From Luteimonas panaciterrae (GTDB lineage Bacteria; Pseudomonadota; Gammaproteobacteria; Xanthomonadales; Xanthomonadaceae), in assembly GCF_020511115.1 (NCBI RefSeq), contig NZ_JAJAVH010000004.1, positions 1-64,000 of the forward strand: a stretch of DNA of 64,000 nucleotides, in the 5' to 3' direction. Shown in pieces: positions 9,945-19,497 of the stretch. Positions within the stretch are counted from its first letter, which is position 1. The number at the start of each line of letters is the position of its first letter. The notes under the pieces were generated by a model. That model was not told the origin of the DNA and made no database searches. It worked only from the letters and a program-made list of their open reading frames with translations. Both the position numbers and the translations under genes were made by a program.

Positions 9945-11831
9945 ATGAAAGCGATTCGACTCGATGGACGCTCGCTCACGCGCGCGCAGCTGTGCGCGGT
10001 GGCGCATGGCGCGCAGGTGGCGTTGGACGAGGGCGCGCTGACGGCGGTGGCCCGCGCGGCGGATTTCCTCGCCGAACAAGTGCGCCGCGAAGAACCGATC
10101 TACGGCGTCTCCACCGGCTTCGGCAGCAATGCCGACAAGCTGCTGGGCGCGCATCCGCTGCGCGATGAGTTGCCGGGAGCCGCGCCTTCCGGCCGTTCGC
10201 TGCACGCGGAGCTGCAGCAGAAGCTGATCGTCACGCACGCGGTCTGTGTCGGCGAGCCGCTCGCGACCGAGGTGGTGCGCGCGATGCTCTGCATTCGCAT
10301 CAACACGCTGCTACACGGCCACTCCGGCATCCGCGTGCAGACGCTGCAGGCGCTGGCGGCGATGCTCAACGCCGGAATCGTGCCGGTGGTGCCGGCGCTG
10401 GGCTCGGTTGGCGCGTCGGGCGATCTCGCGCCGCTGTCGCATCTGGCGATCGTGCTGCTGGGTGGCGGCGAAGCGTTCTACGGCGGCGAGCGCCTCCCCG
10501 GCGCCGAAGCGCTGCGTTGCGCAGGCTTGGAACCGGTGTCGCTGTCCTACAAGGAAGGCCTGGCGCTGAACAACGGAACCGCGCAGATGCTTGCAAGCGG
10601 TGTACTTGCGGTGCAGCGGATGGAGGAGCTGCTCGACACGGCCGATCTCGCCGCGGTGATGACCATCGATGCTTTCGCGGGACGCCTTGGCGCGTTCGCC
10701 GAGGAAGTGCATGCGCTGCGCCCGCATCCGGGACAGGTGCATGTCGCGGCGCATCTGCGCGAGCTGCTCGGCGGTTCTACGCTCGCAGACATTCCGTATC
10801 ACCTGGTGCCACGCTTCCGGCAATGGCTGCCCGCGAGCTGGGACACACCGGAAGCGCAACAGCTCAGCTTCGATATCGGCTGGGACTGGGTGCCGTTCGG
10901 CCAGCGTCACGGCCGCGAGAAGTTCTACAAGCGCTTCAAGCCGTTCCGCGGCGGCAAGAAACATCAGCCGCAGGACAGTTATTCGTTGCGCTGCATCCCG
11001 CAGGTACACGGCGCGGTGCGCGACGCGGTGGCGCAAGCCAAGCGCGTGTTCGACATCGAACTCAACGCAGTTACCGACAATCCGCTGGTGTTCCCGGACA
11101 AGCAGGCCGAGCACGTCGAGCAGCAGGTGATCTCCGCCGGTCATTTCCACGGCATGCCGTTGGCGCTGGCGATGAGTTACGTGAAGGCGGCGATCCCGGT
11201 GCTGGCCTCGATCAGCGAGCGGCGCCTCAACAAGCTGGTCGATCCGGCCACCAACGACGGCCTGCCGGCTTTCCTGATCGGCAACGAGGACGGCACCGAA
11301 TCCGGCTTCATGATCGTGCAGTACACCGCGGCGGCGATCGTCAACGATCTGGCCAGCCGCGCGCATCCGGCCAGCGTGTACTCGATTCCGACGTCGGCCA
11401 ATGCCGAGGATCATGTTTCGATGGGCGCCAACGAGGCGCGCCATGTGCTGGCGATGGCCGACGACCTCGGCAAGGTGCTCGCGCTCGAACTGATGACCGC
11501 CGCGCAGGCGCTGGATCTGCGCCGCGACATGATCAACGCCGCGCGCGATCTCGCCGACCGCGCCGACGCCCGCACGTTCGCCGCGAAGGTGCAGGGCGGT
11601 CCGGCGCCGGATCATCCCGACTACGCCGGATTCCTCGCCGAAGTGGAAGCGCTGCGCGCGGAACTGGCCGCCGCCGACGCCTTCCATCCGGGCGCCGCGG
11701 TGGCGACCGCGCATGCGGTGATCCGTCGCGAGATCGCCTTCCTCGACCAGGACCGCGCGCTCGACGCCGACGTGGCGGCGGCGGTGCGATTGGTCGCCGA
11801 CGATACGGTTCTCACGGCCCTGCACGCATGA
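9945..11831 (+). CDS. Histidine ammonia-lyase-like enzyme with insertion
   Basis: MIO-type aromatic amino-acid lyase, 628 residues. The prosthetic-group triad Ala157-Ser158-Gly159 lies in GSVGASGDLAPLSH, Tyr53 is in YGVSTGFG, and the core continues with QDSYSLRC and HPASVYSIPTSANAEDH. His98 (VTHAVCVGEP) and Glu488 (NAEDH) match positions that favour histidine in HutH, against phenylalanine or tyrosine lyases. It is about 120 residues longer than HutH: a roughly 60-residue insert rich in W, F, R and K (about 279-340) splits the conserved core, and the C-terminus is extended. The ATG at 9945 has GAGG five bases upstream. No other hut genes are nearby. Deamination of histidine to urocanate is likely but unproven; another aromatic substrate is possible. 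Confidence 0.8.
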   Translation: MKAIRLDGRSLTRAQLCAVAHGAQVALDEGALTAVARAADFLAEQVRREEPIYGVSTGFGSNADKLLGAHPLRDELPGAAPSGRSLHAELQQKLIVTHAVCVGEPLATEVVRAMLCIRINTLLHGHSGIRVQTLQALAAMLNAGIVPVVPALGSVGASGDLAPLSHLAIVLLGGGEAFYGGERLPGAEALRCAGLEPVSLSYKEGLALNNGTAQMLASGVLAVQRMEELLDTADLAAVMTIDAFAGRLGAFAEEVHALRPHPGQVHVAAHLRELLGGSTLADIPYHLVPRFRQWLPASWDTPEAQQLSFDIGWDWVPFGQRHGREKFYKRFKPFRGGKKHQPQDSYSLRCIPQVHGAVRDAVAQAKRVFDIELNAVTDNPLVFPDKQAEHVEQQVISAGHFHGMPLALAMSYVKAAIPVLASISERRLNKLVDPATNDGLPAFLIGNEDGTESGFMIVQYTAAAIVNDLASRAHPASVYSIPTSANAEDHVSMGANEARHVLAMADDLGKVLALELMTAAQALDLRRDMINAARDLADRADARTFAAKVQGGPAPDHPDYAGFLAEVEALRAELAAADAFHPGAAVATAHAVIRREIAFLDQDRALDADVAAAVRLVADDTVLTALHA

Positions 11832-11856
11832 TCGGATCACACGAGGCAAGCTCGCC

Positions 11857-12228
11857 ATGAACTTGACGCTGCACTACGGTTGGCTGGGCGTGCTGGAGGC
11901 GGGGGCGATCGCGTTCGCGATCGGTGCGGTGATTTGCCTGATCTGGCGGCCGTTGTGCCGCTTGATGGGATTGGACACCGGCCATGTGATCGGTTGGGCG
12001 TCCTTCGCGTCGGTGCTCATCAGCGCCGGTATCGATCTGCGGCATCTGGTGTCGCTGTTCTTCGTCAATCCGGGTTCGCCGGCCTACGCGCAGCAAGCGC
12101 TGGCCGGCATCCACGATCCCGATCGCCTCGGGCTGCGTGTATTGCTCGAAATCATCGGCGCGTTGACGGGTGTCGTGCTGGTCTGGCTGGCCTATGAGCA
12201 GATCGGAAAGCAGCGTCCGCGCGACTGA
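11857..12228 (+). CDS. Small membrane protein of unknown function
   Basis: A 123-residue protein with three hydrophobic segments (about 9-30, 46-70 and 95-115) and no recognised motif. It follows the lyase by 25 bases on the same strand with GAGG just upstream, so it may be the third gene of a hisS-lyase unit. A short inverted repeat (GCGACT-GATCG-AGTCGC, 12221-12237) spans its stop codon, before the convergent YeeE-type genes. Confidence 0.7.
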   Translation: MNLTLHYGWLGVLEAGAIAFAIGAVICLIWRPLCRLMGLDTGHVIGWASFASVLISAGIDLRHLVSLFFVNPGSPAYAQQALAGIHDPDRLGLRVLLEIIGALTGVVLVWLAYEQIGKQRPRD

Positions 12229-12274
12229 TCGAGTCGCCGCGGATGGCGGGATCGATGAGACGCCGTCGTCGCGA

Positions 12275-12721
12275 TCAGGATGCTCCGTTCGCGCGGCCGG
12301 CTCTCAATCGCCATGCCAGCGCGCCCGCCAGCAGGGACGGCAGGAATAACGCGGCCTCGCGACCGCTGCCGGGCAGGGCGGCGAGTAGGGCGATCGCGGG
12401 TCCGGGACAGTAGCCACTCAATCCCCAGCCGAGACCGAACAACACGGCGCCGATCGCCAGCGGGCGATCGATGCGGGTGGCGAGTGGCAGCTCGAAGGAC
12501 GTCGCCAGCAATGGTGCCCGGCGTCGCAGGATCAGCGGGAACAGAACGCCGGCGACACCGACCGCGCCACCCAGCACGAACAGGAGGCTGGGATCCCAAT
12601 GACCACCGAGGTCGAGGAATCCCAGCACCTTCTCCGGCAACGTCATGCCGGACAGCGCCAGCCCGGCGCCGAACACGAGACCCGCGCCAAAGACGGCGGA
12701 CAGCGCGCGCGATGTGCTCAT
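12275..12721 (-). CDS. YeeE/YedE-type transporter half, DUF6691-like
   Basis: A 148-residue integral membrane protein with about four helices and the signature GLSGYCPGPA, typical of the second of two half-size YeeE/YedE (Sulf_transp) proteins that accompany sulfur-compound uptake or detoxification genes. Its ATG overlaps the stop of the preceding half-gene (ATGA at 12718-12721), so the two are translationally coupled and probably form one transporter. Thiosulfate or a related sulfur species is a family-based guess; no rhodanese or ArsR regulator is adjacent. Confidence 0.8.
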   Translation of the reverse strand: MSTSRALSAVFGAGLVFGAGLALSGMTLPEKVLGFLDLGGHWDPSLLFVLGGAVGVAGVLFPLILRRRAPLLATSFELPLATRIDRPLAIGAVLFGLGWGLSGYCPGPAIALLAALPGSGREAALFLPSLLAGALAWRLRAGRANGAS

Positions 12722-13149
12722 CCCAGCCATTCCGGAAGATGACGCAGCACGCTCGCCGTCAGCAGGCCGACGCCGAGGAAGATCACGGTCGCGACCAGCG
12801 AGCGCGGCGAGCGGCGCGCCAGCCCGCAGACGCCGTGGCCGCTGGTGCAGCCATTGCTCATGGCCGTGCCGTATCCCACCAGCAGGCCCGAGACGATCAG
12901 GAGCCAAGCCGGTACGCCGGCACGACCGAGCGGCGCCGGCACGCCGAGCCGATACAGCAGCGCGGCGCCCGCGATCAGGCCAAGCAGGAACAGCGCACGC
13001 CAGGCGAACTCGAAACCGCGCGACAGCGGCAGGCTGCCGACGATTCCGCTGATGCCGGCGACGCGGCCGAGCACAAGCAATAGCCAGCTCGCGCCGGCGC
13101 CGATCAACAGGCCGCCCAGCAGGGCACTCACGGGTGTGAATGAAGCCAT
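12718..13149 (-). CDS. YeeE/YedE-family membrane protein
   Basis: A 143-residue membrane protein, the first YeeE/YedE half, with the family hallmark SNGCTSGHGVCGLARRSPRS containing two cysteines that in the family are thought to handle the sulfur substrate. It has about four helices. It begins 27 bases after the stop of the FadL-like porin gene on the same strand, so porin and both halves may be one transcript. Confidence 0.85.
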   Translation of the reverse strand: MASFTPVSALLGGLLIGAGASWLLLVLGRVAGISGIVGSLPLSRGFEFAWRALFLLGLIAGAALLYRLGVPAPLGRAGVPAWLLIVSGLLVGYGTAMSNGCTSGHGVCGLARRSPRSLVATVIFLGVGLLTASVLRHLPEWLG

Positions 13150-13176
13150 CAGCGGAAGCTCGCCAGGAAGTGCGGA

Positions 13177-14457
13177 CTACAGTTTCCACGCATACGCGAA
13201 GCCTAGCGAATCCTCGCTCAGCTGGATGTCCGCCTCGCCGCCGCCGAACGGCTGCGGGATCGAGCCGCGTCCGTTCACTTCCTTCTCGAACGCGTGGCTG
13301 TAGTAGATGCTGAACTCGCCGCGTTCGCCGGTTTGCCAGGTGGCGCCGAGACTGAGCTGATCCTGCACCGCGCCGGGCGCGAGGATGTTGAAGAAGGTCT
13401 GATCATCGGGAATCGGCTGCTCCGCATGACTGAAACCGGCCCGCAGCGTGAGCCTCGGCGAATAGTCGTAGCTGGCGGCGATCTTGTAGACATCGATGTC
13501 GCGCCAGCCGAAGCCTGGTCCTTGTTTTCCACCCAGGGGCTGGCCTTGCAAGAGCGGTGCCAGCGAATTCCCGACGGATTTGGTTTTCGAGTAATAGATG
13601 CGCTGCACGTCGGCCAGCAACGTCAATTTGTCATTGGCGCGGAACGCGGCGCCGATGCTGGCGTTCTGCGGAATGTCGAAGCCACCGTTCTCGGCGAACA
13701 GGCCTTCGTAGTCGTCGAAATGGCCTTCGATCTTCGAGGCCCAGGTCGCGCCGAAGCTCAAGCGCTCGTCGAGGAAGCGGCCGGTCCAGCCCAAGCGCAC
13801 GCCCACGCCGGTGGAGGTGGAATAGTCGTTGCCGGTGAGTCTGTCCGGCGCCAGCGATGCGCCGGCGAATCCTTCCAGCCCTTTCGCGTAGAAGCGCTGC
13901 ACGGCGAAGTTCAGGCCGATGCCGATCGACTGCTGTTCGCCCACCCGGAAGGCCAGGGACGGTGTGAGGAAGATCTGCTGCAGGTTCACGCCCGCCGAGC
14001 CGCGGCCGCCGAAGGCGCGATAGGGGTTGCGGCGGTAATCGGTGTTCATGCCGCCGTTGCCGGTGAGCGAGAGGCCGAAGGACACATCGTCGTTGATGCG
14101 ATGGGTGTGGCCGGCCTCCGGCAGCAGGAAATATTCGCGGGCGTTGCCGGAATACTCGCCATCGGCGCCAAACGCGTTGCCTTCGATCGTCGAGGAGCGA
14201 TCCGGGCGGAACACGGTCAGCCCGACATCGACGCGATCGCCGACGAACAGGATGCCGGCCGGATTGATGAATCCGGCCAGCGAATCGACCGGGAACGCGG
14301 TGCCGGCGCCGCCGAGGCCGTTCGACTTCACGCTTGGGCCATTGCTGAAGTACCCGTTGGTGGCGAAGGCGCTGAAGGGCAGGGATGCCATCGCCAGGGC
14401 GAGAATGCCCAGGCCGCGCGCGCCCTTGCGGCGCGGCAGGAATGCCGACGTTTGCAT
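13177..14457 (-). CDS. FadL/TodX-type outer-membrane porin
   Basis: A 426-residue OmpP1/FadL/TodX-family barrel that takes up hydrophobic compounds such as long-chain fatty acids or aromatics. After a signal peptide ending in FSAFA, the mature N-terminus NGYFSNGPSVKSNGLGGAG matches the family hatch motif. The rest has the alternating pattern of beta-strands and ends in an aromatic-rich strand (SLGFAYAWKL). The ATG at 14457 is preceded by GAGG. A good promoter lies at 14489-14517. Fatty acid as substrate is inferred from family only. Confidence 0.88.
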   Translation of the reverse strand: MQTSAFLPRRKGARGLGILALAMASLPFSAFATNGYFSNGPSVKSNGLGGAGTAFPVDSLAGFINPAGILFVGDRVDVGLTVFRPDRSSTIEGNAFGADGEYSGNAREYFLLPEAGHTHRINDDVSFGLSLTGNGGMNTDYRRNPYRAFGGRGSAGVNLQQIFLTPSLAFRVGEQQSIGIGLNFAVQRFYAKGLEGFAGASLAPDRLTGNDYSTSTGVGVRLGWTGRFLDERLSFGATWASKIEGHFDDYEGLFAENGGFDIPQNASIGAAFRANDKLTLLADVQRIYYSKTKSVGNSLAPLLQGQPLGGKQGPGFGWRDIDVYKIAASYDYSPRLTLRAGFSHAEQPIPDDQTFFNILAPGAVQDQLSLGATWQTGERGEFSIYYSHAFEKEVNGRGSIPQPFGGGEADIQLSEDSLGFAYAWKL

Positions 14458-14488
14458 GTGGAACCTCGTTTACGACGTGGGGAATTCC

Positions 14489-14517
14489 GATATAGCCGCG
14501 TGCGTGAGTCCCTCCAA
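14489..14517 (-). promoter_or_regulatory. Promoter of the FadL-like gene
   Basis: On the minus strand TTGGAG (complement of 14512-14517) lies 17 bases before TATATC (complement of 14489-14494), about 30 bases upstream of the start codon. This is a sigma-70-like pair with ideal spacing. Confidence 0.5.
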
Positions 14518-14657
14518 ACCATTGTTTTGCATCACGACAGAAGACGTGGATATATGTGCTTGATTTTGTTCAGAGACGTGAGGGGGATGAGAAATCCGTC
14601 GCCGGGCCAACACCTGCTGTCGGATCGGGATCACCGGCTTGACGAGTCCGTTTTCAT

Positions 14658-14691
14658 GAATTAATGTATTAACACGCTAATACATTAATTC
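14658..14691. promoter_or_regulatory. Perfect palindrome at the TrpR-like gene start
   Basis: The arms GAATTAATGTATTA and TAATACATTAATTC are exact inverse complements, 14 bases each around a 6-base centre (ACACGC). They end two bases before the ATG of the TrpR-like gene. In this GC-rich genome such an AT-rich perfect dyad is a strong operator candidate, most simply for autoregulation of that repressor and the his operon behind it. It leaves no room for a Shine-Dalgarno site. Confidence 0.75.
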
Positions 14692-14692
14692 G

Positions 14693-15022
14693 ATGAAACA
14701 ACGACTCGAACCCCTGCCGGAACGCGATGCCGACGCCTCTTTCAAGGCGCTGGCGCGGACGCTTGCCAGCCTGAGCCGTCCGCAGGACGTCGCGGCCTTC
14801 CTGGAAGACCTGTGCACGCCGGCCGAGATCGAAGCCATGGTCGACCGCTGGCGGGTGGTGCCGCTGCTGCTGGAAGGCGTGCCGTACCGGGAAATCCACG
14901 AGCGCACCCAGGTCAGCGTGACGACCATCGGCCGGGTCGCGCGCACGCTCGAACGCGGTGCGGGCGGCTATGCCATCGCAGCGCGTCAGCTACCGTCTTC
15001 GCGCCAGAAAGCGTCGCACTGA
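14693..15022 (+). CDS. TrpR/YerC/YecD-family repressor
   Basis: A 109-residue helical DNA-binding protein of the TrpR/YerC-YecD family: [30 protein letters not shown] and then a helix-turn-helix (about residues 64-85, with [20 protein letters not shown]). It stands directly ahead of hisG, with its stop overlapping the hisG ribosome-binding site. This suggests that it controls histidine biosynthesis, perhaps with histidine as co-repressor; that is inferred from position and family. The ATG lies two bases after a perfect palindrome without a Shine-Dalgarno sequence, so the mRNA may be leaderless. Confidence 0.88.
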   Translation: MKQRLEPLPERDADASFKALARTLASLSRPQDVAAFLEDLCTPAEIEAMVDRWRVVPLLLEGVPYREIHERTQVSVTTIGRVARTLERGAGGYAIAARQLPSSRQKASH

Positions 15023-15032
15023 GGAATCCGAT

Positions 15033-15947
15033 ATGAGTCTCACTGCCGCCGCGACCGCGCGCGATCGTCTGCGCATCGCTATCCAGAAATCCGGCCGCCT
15101 CAGCGAGCCCGCGCGCGCGCTACTGGCCTCGTGCGGACTGTCGTGGCGCGAAAGCCGCGACAAGCTGTTCTGCTACGGCGAATCGCTGCCGGTCGACCTG
15201 CTGCTGGTGCGCGACGACGACATTCCGGGGCTGCTGGCCGACGGCGTCTGCGATTACGGCATCGTCGGCCGCAACGTGCTCACCGAGCAGGCGGGCGAGC
15301 GCGCCGAGCGCGGACTGCCGCAGGTGGCCTTCGAATTGCGCGCGCTCGGTTTCGGCGGCTGCCGTCTCGACATCGCCGTTCCCGAGGAGTGGCAGTGGGA
15401 AGGACCGGCGCAGCTGGAGGGACGGCGCATCGCCACGAGTTATCCCTATCTGCTGCAGAACTGGCTGCGCGAGCAGGACGTGCAGGCGACGGTGGTCACG
15501 CTGTCCGGTTCGGTGGAGATCGCGCCTCGGCTTGGACAGGCCGATCTGGTCTGCGATCTCGTATCGAGTGGCGCGACCCTGACCGCCAATCACCTCAAGC
15601 CCGTGACGACGCTGCTGCAGAGCGAAGCGGTGCTGGCCGGTCCTCAGGTACCGTTCGCGGATGCGCGCGCGGAACTGGCGCAGTTGCTGCTGCGTCGTCT
15701 GGAAGGCGTGCTGAAGCTCAAGGACAGCCGCCTGTTGCTGTTCCAGGCGCAACGCAGCGCGGTGCCGGATCTGCTCAAGCTGCTACCGGATGCGGAAGCG
15801 CCGACGATGATGCAGGTGGACGGTGCCGATACATTGGCGCTGCAAGCACTCTGCCATGGCGCGATGACCTGGCAACGGCTGGAAGACCTCAAGCATGCCG
15901 GCGCGCGCGGCCTGATGGTGGTGCCGGTGGAGCGGACATTGGCATGA
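15033..15947 (+). CDS. hisG: ATP phosphoribosyltransferase, long form
   Basis: First enzyme of histidine synthesis, condensing ATP and PRPP, 304 residues. Length shows the long, HisZ-independent form with a C-terminal regulatory domain (about 225-304) that mediates histidine feedback in homologues. Seen are [12 protein letters not shown], the [10 protein letters not shown] segment and the PRPP-binding region with [14 protein letters not shown]. The start at 15033 has GAGGA spanning the stop of the regulator gene upstream. Its own stop overlaps the hisD start (ATGA). Confidence 0.95.
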   Translation: MSLTAAATARDRLRIAIQKSGRLSEPARALLASCGLSWRESRDKLFCYGESLPVDLLLVRDDDIPGLLADGVCDYGIVGRNVLTEQAGERAERGLPQVAFELRALGFGGCRLDIAVPEEWQWEGPAQLEGRRIATSYPYLLQNWLREQDVQATVVTLSGSVEIAPRLGQADLVCDLVSSGATLTANHLKPVTTLLQSEAVLAGPQVPFADARAELAQLLLRRLEGVLKLKDSRLLLFQAQRSAVPDLLKLLPDAEAPTMMQVDGADTLALQALCHGAMTWQRLEDLKHAGARGLMVVPVERTLA

Positions 15948-17302
15948 ACGCGGCGATGCGAACCGGAGTCGCCGTGTCACGTCTCGATTGGGCCGTGCTC
16001 GATGCCGCCGCGCGCGAGAACGCGCTGCAGCGGGCCACGCAAGCGACTTCACGTCAGACAACGGAAGCAGTGGCCGACATCCTCGCGCGCGTGCGCGAGG
16101 GCGGCGATGCGGTGCTGCGTGAGCTGGGAACGCGCTTCGATGGCGTGACATTGCCGTCACTGGAAGTGCAAGGCGAGGAATTCGATTCCGCCGAGGCGAG
16201 CGTCCCCGCGGAACTGCGCGCGGCGATGGTGGCGGCCATGCGCCGCATCGAGGCTTTCCACCGCGCCGGCATGACACAGCCATATGCCGTGGAGACCGCA
16301 CCGGGCGTGGTGTGCGAACGCGTCATCCGTCCCATCGCGCGCGTCGGCCTGTACGTGCCGGCGGGTAGCGCACCGCTGCCATCGACGGCGTTCATGCTGG
16401 GTGTGCCGGCGAAACTCGCCGGTTGCCGCGAAACCGTGTTGTGCACGCCGCCGCGACGTGACGGCACCGCCGATCCCGCCGTGTTGGTGGCGGCGAGGCT
16501 CACCGGCGTGTCGCGTGTCTTCAAGCTGGGTGGCGCGCAAGCGATCGCGGCGATGGCGTTCGGCACGGAATCGGTGCCCACATGCGACAAGTTGTTCGGG
16601 CCGGGCAATGCCTACGTCACCGAAGCCAAGCAGCAGGTCGCGCAGTCCGGTGCCGCCGCGATCGACATGCCGGCGGGGCCGTCGGAAGTGCTGGTGATCG
16701 CCGATAGCGGCGCCAATCCGGCGTTCGTGGCGGCCGATCTGTTGTCGCAGGCCGAGCACGGCCCGGATTCGCAGGTGCTGTTGTTGTCCGACAATGCCGA
16801 TTTGTTGTCGCGAGTGGAGGCGGAGCTCGCCGAGCAGCTCGCTCAGCTGCCGCGTGCTGAAATTGCACGCACATCCTTATTGCGCTCGCGCCTGATCCTG
16901 GTGCAGTCGCTGGAGCAAGCTTTCGAGATCAGCAATACCTACGCGCCCGAGCATCTGATCCTGGCGCTGCGCGAACCGCGCGCCTGGCTCGATCGCGTGC
17001 AGGCCGCGGGCTCGGTGTTCCTCGGCGACTGGACGCCGGAAGCGCTCGGCGACTACTGCAGCGGGACCAATCACGTGCTGCCGACGAACGGAGCCGCACG
17101 CGCGTACAGCGGCGTGAGCGTCGCCAGTTTCCAGAATTTCGTCAGCGTGCAATCGGCCACGCGCGCCGGCATCGACGCCATCGGGCCGGATGCGGTGACG
17201 ATGGCCGAGGCCGAAGGGCTCGATGCGCACGCCAATGCGGTGTCGCTGCGATTGAGCCCAGCGGTCGCGCGCCAGGACGATCGCAGGGAGGCCAGGGGAT
17301 GA
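15944..17302 (+). CDS. hisD: Histidinol dehydrogenase
   Basis: NAD-dependent, zinc-containing enzyme that oxidises histidinol to histidine in two steps; 452 residues, a normal length. Motifs include [12 protein letters not shown], the [14 protein letters not shown] segment, [23 protein letters not shown] with the zinc-ligand glutamine and histidine, and the catalytic pair in YAPEHL. Start and stop both overlap the neighbouring genes by four bases. Confidence 0.96.
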   Translation: MNAAMRTGVAVSRLDWAVLDAAARENALQRATQATSRQTTEAVADILARVREGGDAVLRELGTRFDGVTLPSLEVQGEEFDSAEASVPAELRAAMVAAMRRIEAFHRAGMTQPYAVETAPGVVCERVIRPIARVGLYVPAGSAPLPSTAFMLGVPAKLAGCRETVLCTPPRRDGTADPAVLVAARLTGVSRVFKLGGAQAIAAMAFGTESVPTCDKLFGPGNAYVTEAKQQVAQSGAAAIDMPAGPSEVLVIADSGANPAFVAADLLSQAEHGPDSQVLLLSDNADLLSRVEAELAEQLAQLPRAEIARTSLLRSRLILVQSLEQAFEISNTYAPEHLILALREPRAWLDRVQAAGSVFLGDWTPEALGDYCSGTNHVLPTNGAARAYSGVSVASFQNFVSVQSATRAGIDAIGPDAVTMAEAEGLDAHANAVSLRLSPAVARQDDRREARG

Positions 17303-18408
17303 GCACGCTGCTCGATCTCGTCCGTCCTGATCTGCGTGGCTTCGGCGGCTACAAATCCGCACGCAGCGAAGCCTTGCGCGGCGATGTGTGGTTGAACGCC
17401 AACGAATCGGCCTGGGCGAATCCCGCCGATGCCACGGCGTCCAGCCGGCGTTATCCCGATCCGCAGCCACTCGCTTTGCGCGCCGCGCTGGCATCGCTGT
17501 ATGGCTGCGAGCCCGAGCGCTTGCTCATTGGCCGTGGCAGCGACGAGGCGATCGATCTGCTGGTGCGCGCATTGTGCGTGCCGGGACGCGATGCGGTGCT
17601 GATCGCACCACCCGTGTTCGGCATGTACGCGGTCAGCGCGCGGTTGCAGGGCGCGTCCTTGCTGGAAGTTCCTTTGCGTGATGGCGAAGCCGGATTCGTT
17701 CCGGATTTCGATGCCATCGCCGATGCGGCGTTGTCGCAGCCGGTGAAGCTGGTGTTTCTGTGTTCGCCCGGCAATCCGACGGGCGAAGCGCTCGCGCTGC
17801 GGGAGATCGAGGCATTGGCGGACAAGCTCGCGGGACGGGCGCTGGTGGTGGTGGACGAGGCTTACGGCGAGTTCTCCGGAGCAGAGTCCGCCACGACGTT
17901 GCAGGCGCGCTGCGAGAATCTGGTCGTGCTGCGCACCTTGTCGAAGGCGCACGCACTGGCGGCCGCGCGGATTGGTTGCGCGATCGCTGATCCGGCCCTG
18001 ATCTCGGTGTTGCGTGCCTGTCAGGCTCCGTATCCGGTACCGACGCCTTGCGCGGAGCTTGCGCTGGCGGGTCTATCGCCGCAGGTGCTGGCGGAAACCC
18101 GGCAGCGCGTCGCGCTCGTGCGCGCGGAGCGCGAGCGTGTGCGCGAGGCATTGGTGAAGTTGCCCGGCGTGAAGCGTGTCTATCCGTCGCAGGGCAATTT
18201 CCTGCTGGCACGCTTCGGCGATGCGGAGACGGCGTTTCGCGCGCTGTTGGGCGCGGGTGTGGTGGTGCGCGATCAGCGCGCGGCGCCGCAGCTCGGCGAC
18301 GCTTTGCGCATCACGATCGGAACGCCGCAGGAGAACGACCGAGTGTTGGCAGCGTTGAAATCTTGTTCTGCCGCGGGCGGAACGGTGACGCGGGAGGCGG
18401 CGGCATGA
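17299..18408 (+). CDS. hisC: Histidinol-phosphate aminotransferase
   Basis: PLP-dependent class I/II aminotransferase, 369 residues, making histidinol phosphate. The sequence shows [18 protein letters not shown], the glycine-rich [30 protein letters not shown] and the PLP lysine in [14 protein letters not shown]. It is coupled at both ends by ATGA overlaps with hisD and hisB. Confidence 0.96.
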   Translation: MSTLLDLVRPDLRGFGGYKSARSEALRGDVWLNANESAWANPADATASSRRYPDPQPLALRAALASLYGCEPERLLIGRGSDEAIDLLVRALCVPGRDAVLIAPPVFGMYAVSARLQGASLLEVPLRDGEAGFVPDFDAIADAALSQPVKLVFLCSPGNPTGEALALREIEALADKLAGRALVVVDEAYGEFSGAESATTLQARCENLVVLRTLSKAHALAAARIGCAIADPALISVLRACQAPYPVPTPCAELALAGLSPQVLAETRQRVALVRAERERVREALVKLPGVKRVYPSQGNFLLARFGDAETAFRALLGAGVVVRDQRAAPQLGDALRITIGTPQENDRVLAALKSCSAAGGTVTREAAA

Positions 18409-19487
18409 CCACGCAGACACCGGTCCTGTTCGTCGACCGCGACGGCACCCTGATCCAGGAGCCGGCCGATTTCCAGATCGATGCCTACGAGAAGCTGCGC
18501 TTCGTCGACGGCGTGATCCCGGCGCTGTTGAAACTGCGCGATGCCGGTTACCGCTTCATCATGGTCACCAACCAGGATGGCCTCGGCACCGAGGCATTCC
18601 CGCAAGCCGCCTTCGACGGACCGCACGCATTGATGATGCAGATCCTCGAAAGCCAGGGCATCGTGTTCCGCGATGTGCTGATCGACCGCAGCTTCCCGGC
18701 GGACAACGCGCCGACACGCAAACCCGGCATCGGGCTGGCGCTGCCGTATCTGAAGGACAGAAGCATCGACTGGACGCGCTCGGCGGTGATCGGCGATCGC
18801 GAGACCGATCTGCAGTTCGCCACGAATCTCGGCATTCGCGGCTTCCAGCTGCATACGGCGCAGTTCGGCGGCGAGTGGGACTGGGCCACCATTGCCCACG
18901 AACTGGCCGACGCGCCGCGACGCGCGACGGTGCAGCGCGATACCAAGGAAACCAAGATCCGTATCGTGCTCGATCTCGATCGCAGCGCCGATCCGCGCGT
19001 GCACACCGGCCTGCCGTTCTTCGATCACATGCTGGAACAGATTGGCAAGCACGGCGGCATCGCGCTGGAAGTGCGGACCGACGGTGACCTGCACATCGAC
19101 GAACACCACACCGTCGAGGACACCGGCCTCGCGCTCGGGCAGGCGTTGCGCGAGGCGCTTGGCGACAAGCGCGGCATCGGCCGCTACGGCTTCACACTGC
19201 CGATGGACGAAACCTTGGCCAGCGCGGCGCTGGATTTCAGCGGCCGGCCGTATTTCGTCTTCGACGGCGCATTCCGGCGCGAGCGCGTGGGCGATCTGCC
19301 CACCGAACTGGTGCCGCACTTCTTCCGTTCCGTCTGCGATGCCGCCGGCCTCAACCTCAACCTGCGGGTGCGCGGCGACAACGACCACCACCAGGTCGAG
19401 GCCTGCTTCAAGGCGTTCGCGCGCGCGCTGCGCCAGGCGGTGCGGCGTGAGGGCACCGAATTGCCGACTACCAAGGGTCAGCTGTGA
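18405..19487 (+). CDS. hisB: Bifunctional histidinol-phosphatase / imidazoleglycerol-phosphate dehydratase
   Basis: A 360-residue fusion as in enterobacteria. The N-terminal half (about 1-165) is a HAD-type histidinol-phosphate phosphatase ([41 protein letters not shown]). The C-terminal half is the manganese-dependent dehydratase with [18 protein letters not shown], the [10 protein letters not shown] metal site and [19 protein letters not shown]. It overlaps hisC by ATGA; hisH follows after 10 bases. Confidence 0.97.
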   Translation: MTTQTPVLFVDRDGTLIQEPADFQIDAYEKLRFVDGVIPALLKLRDAGYRFIMVTNQDGLGTEAFPQAAFDGPHALMMQILESQGIVFRDVLIDRSFPADNAPTRKPGIGLALPYLKDRSIDWTRSAVIGDRETDLQFATNLGIRGFQLHTAQFGGEWDWATIAHELADAPRRATVQRDTKETKIRIVLDLDRSADPRVHTGLPFFDHMLEQIGKHGGIALEVRTDGDLHIDEHHTVEDTGLALGQALREALGDKRGIGRYGFTLPMDETLASAALDFSGRPYFVFDGAFRRERVGDLPTELVPHFFRSVCDAAGLNLNLRVRGDNDHHQVEACFKAFARALRQAVRREGTELPTTKGQL

Positions 19488-19497
19488 GGGGCCGGCC

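Noticed and set aside
10311-11858. A 515-residue minus-strand frame opposite the ammonia-lyase
   Set aside because: Antisense shadow; no motif, and the lyase has a complete MIO domain on the plus strand.
14458-15040. A histidine leader peptide and attenuator before hisG
   Set aside because: No run of histidine codons or alternative hairpins was seen; the TrpR-like gene with its palindrome is the simpler control.
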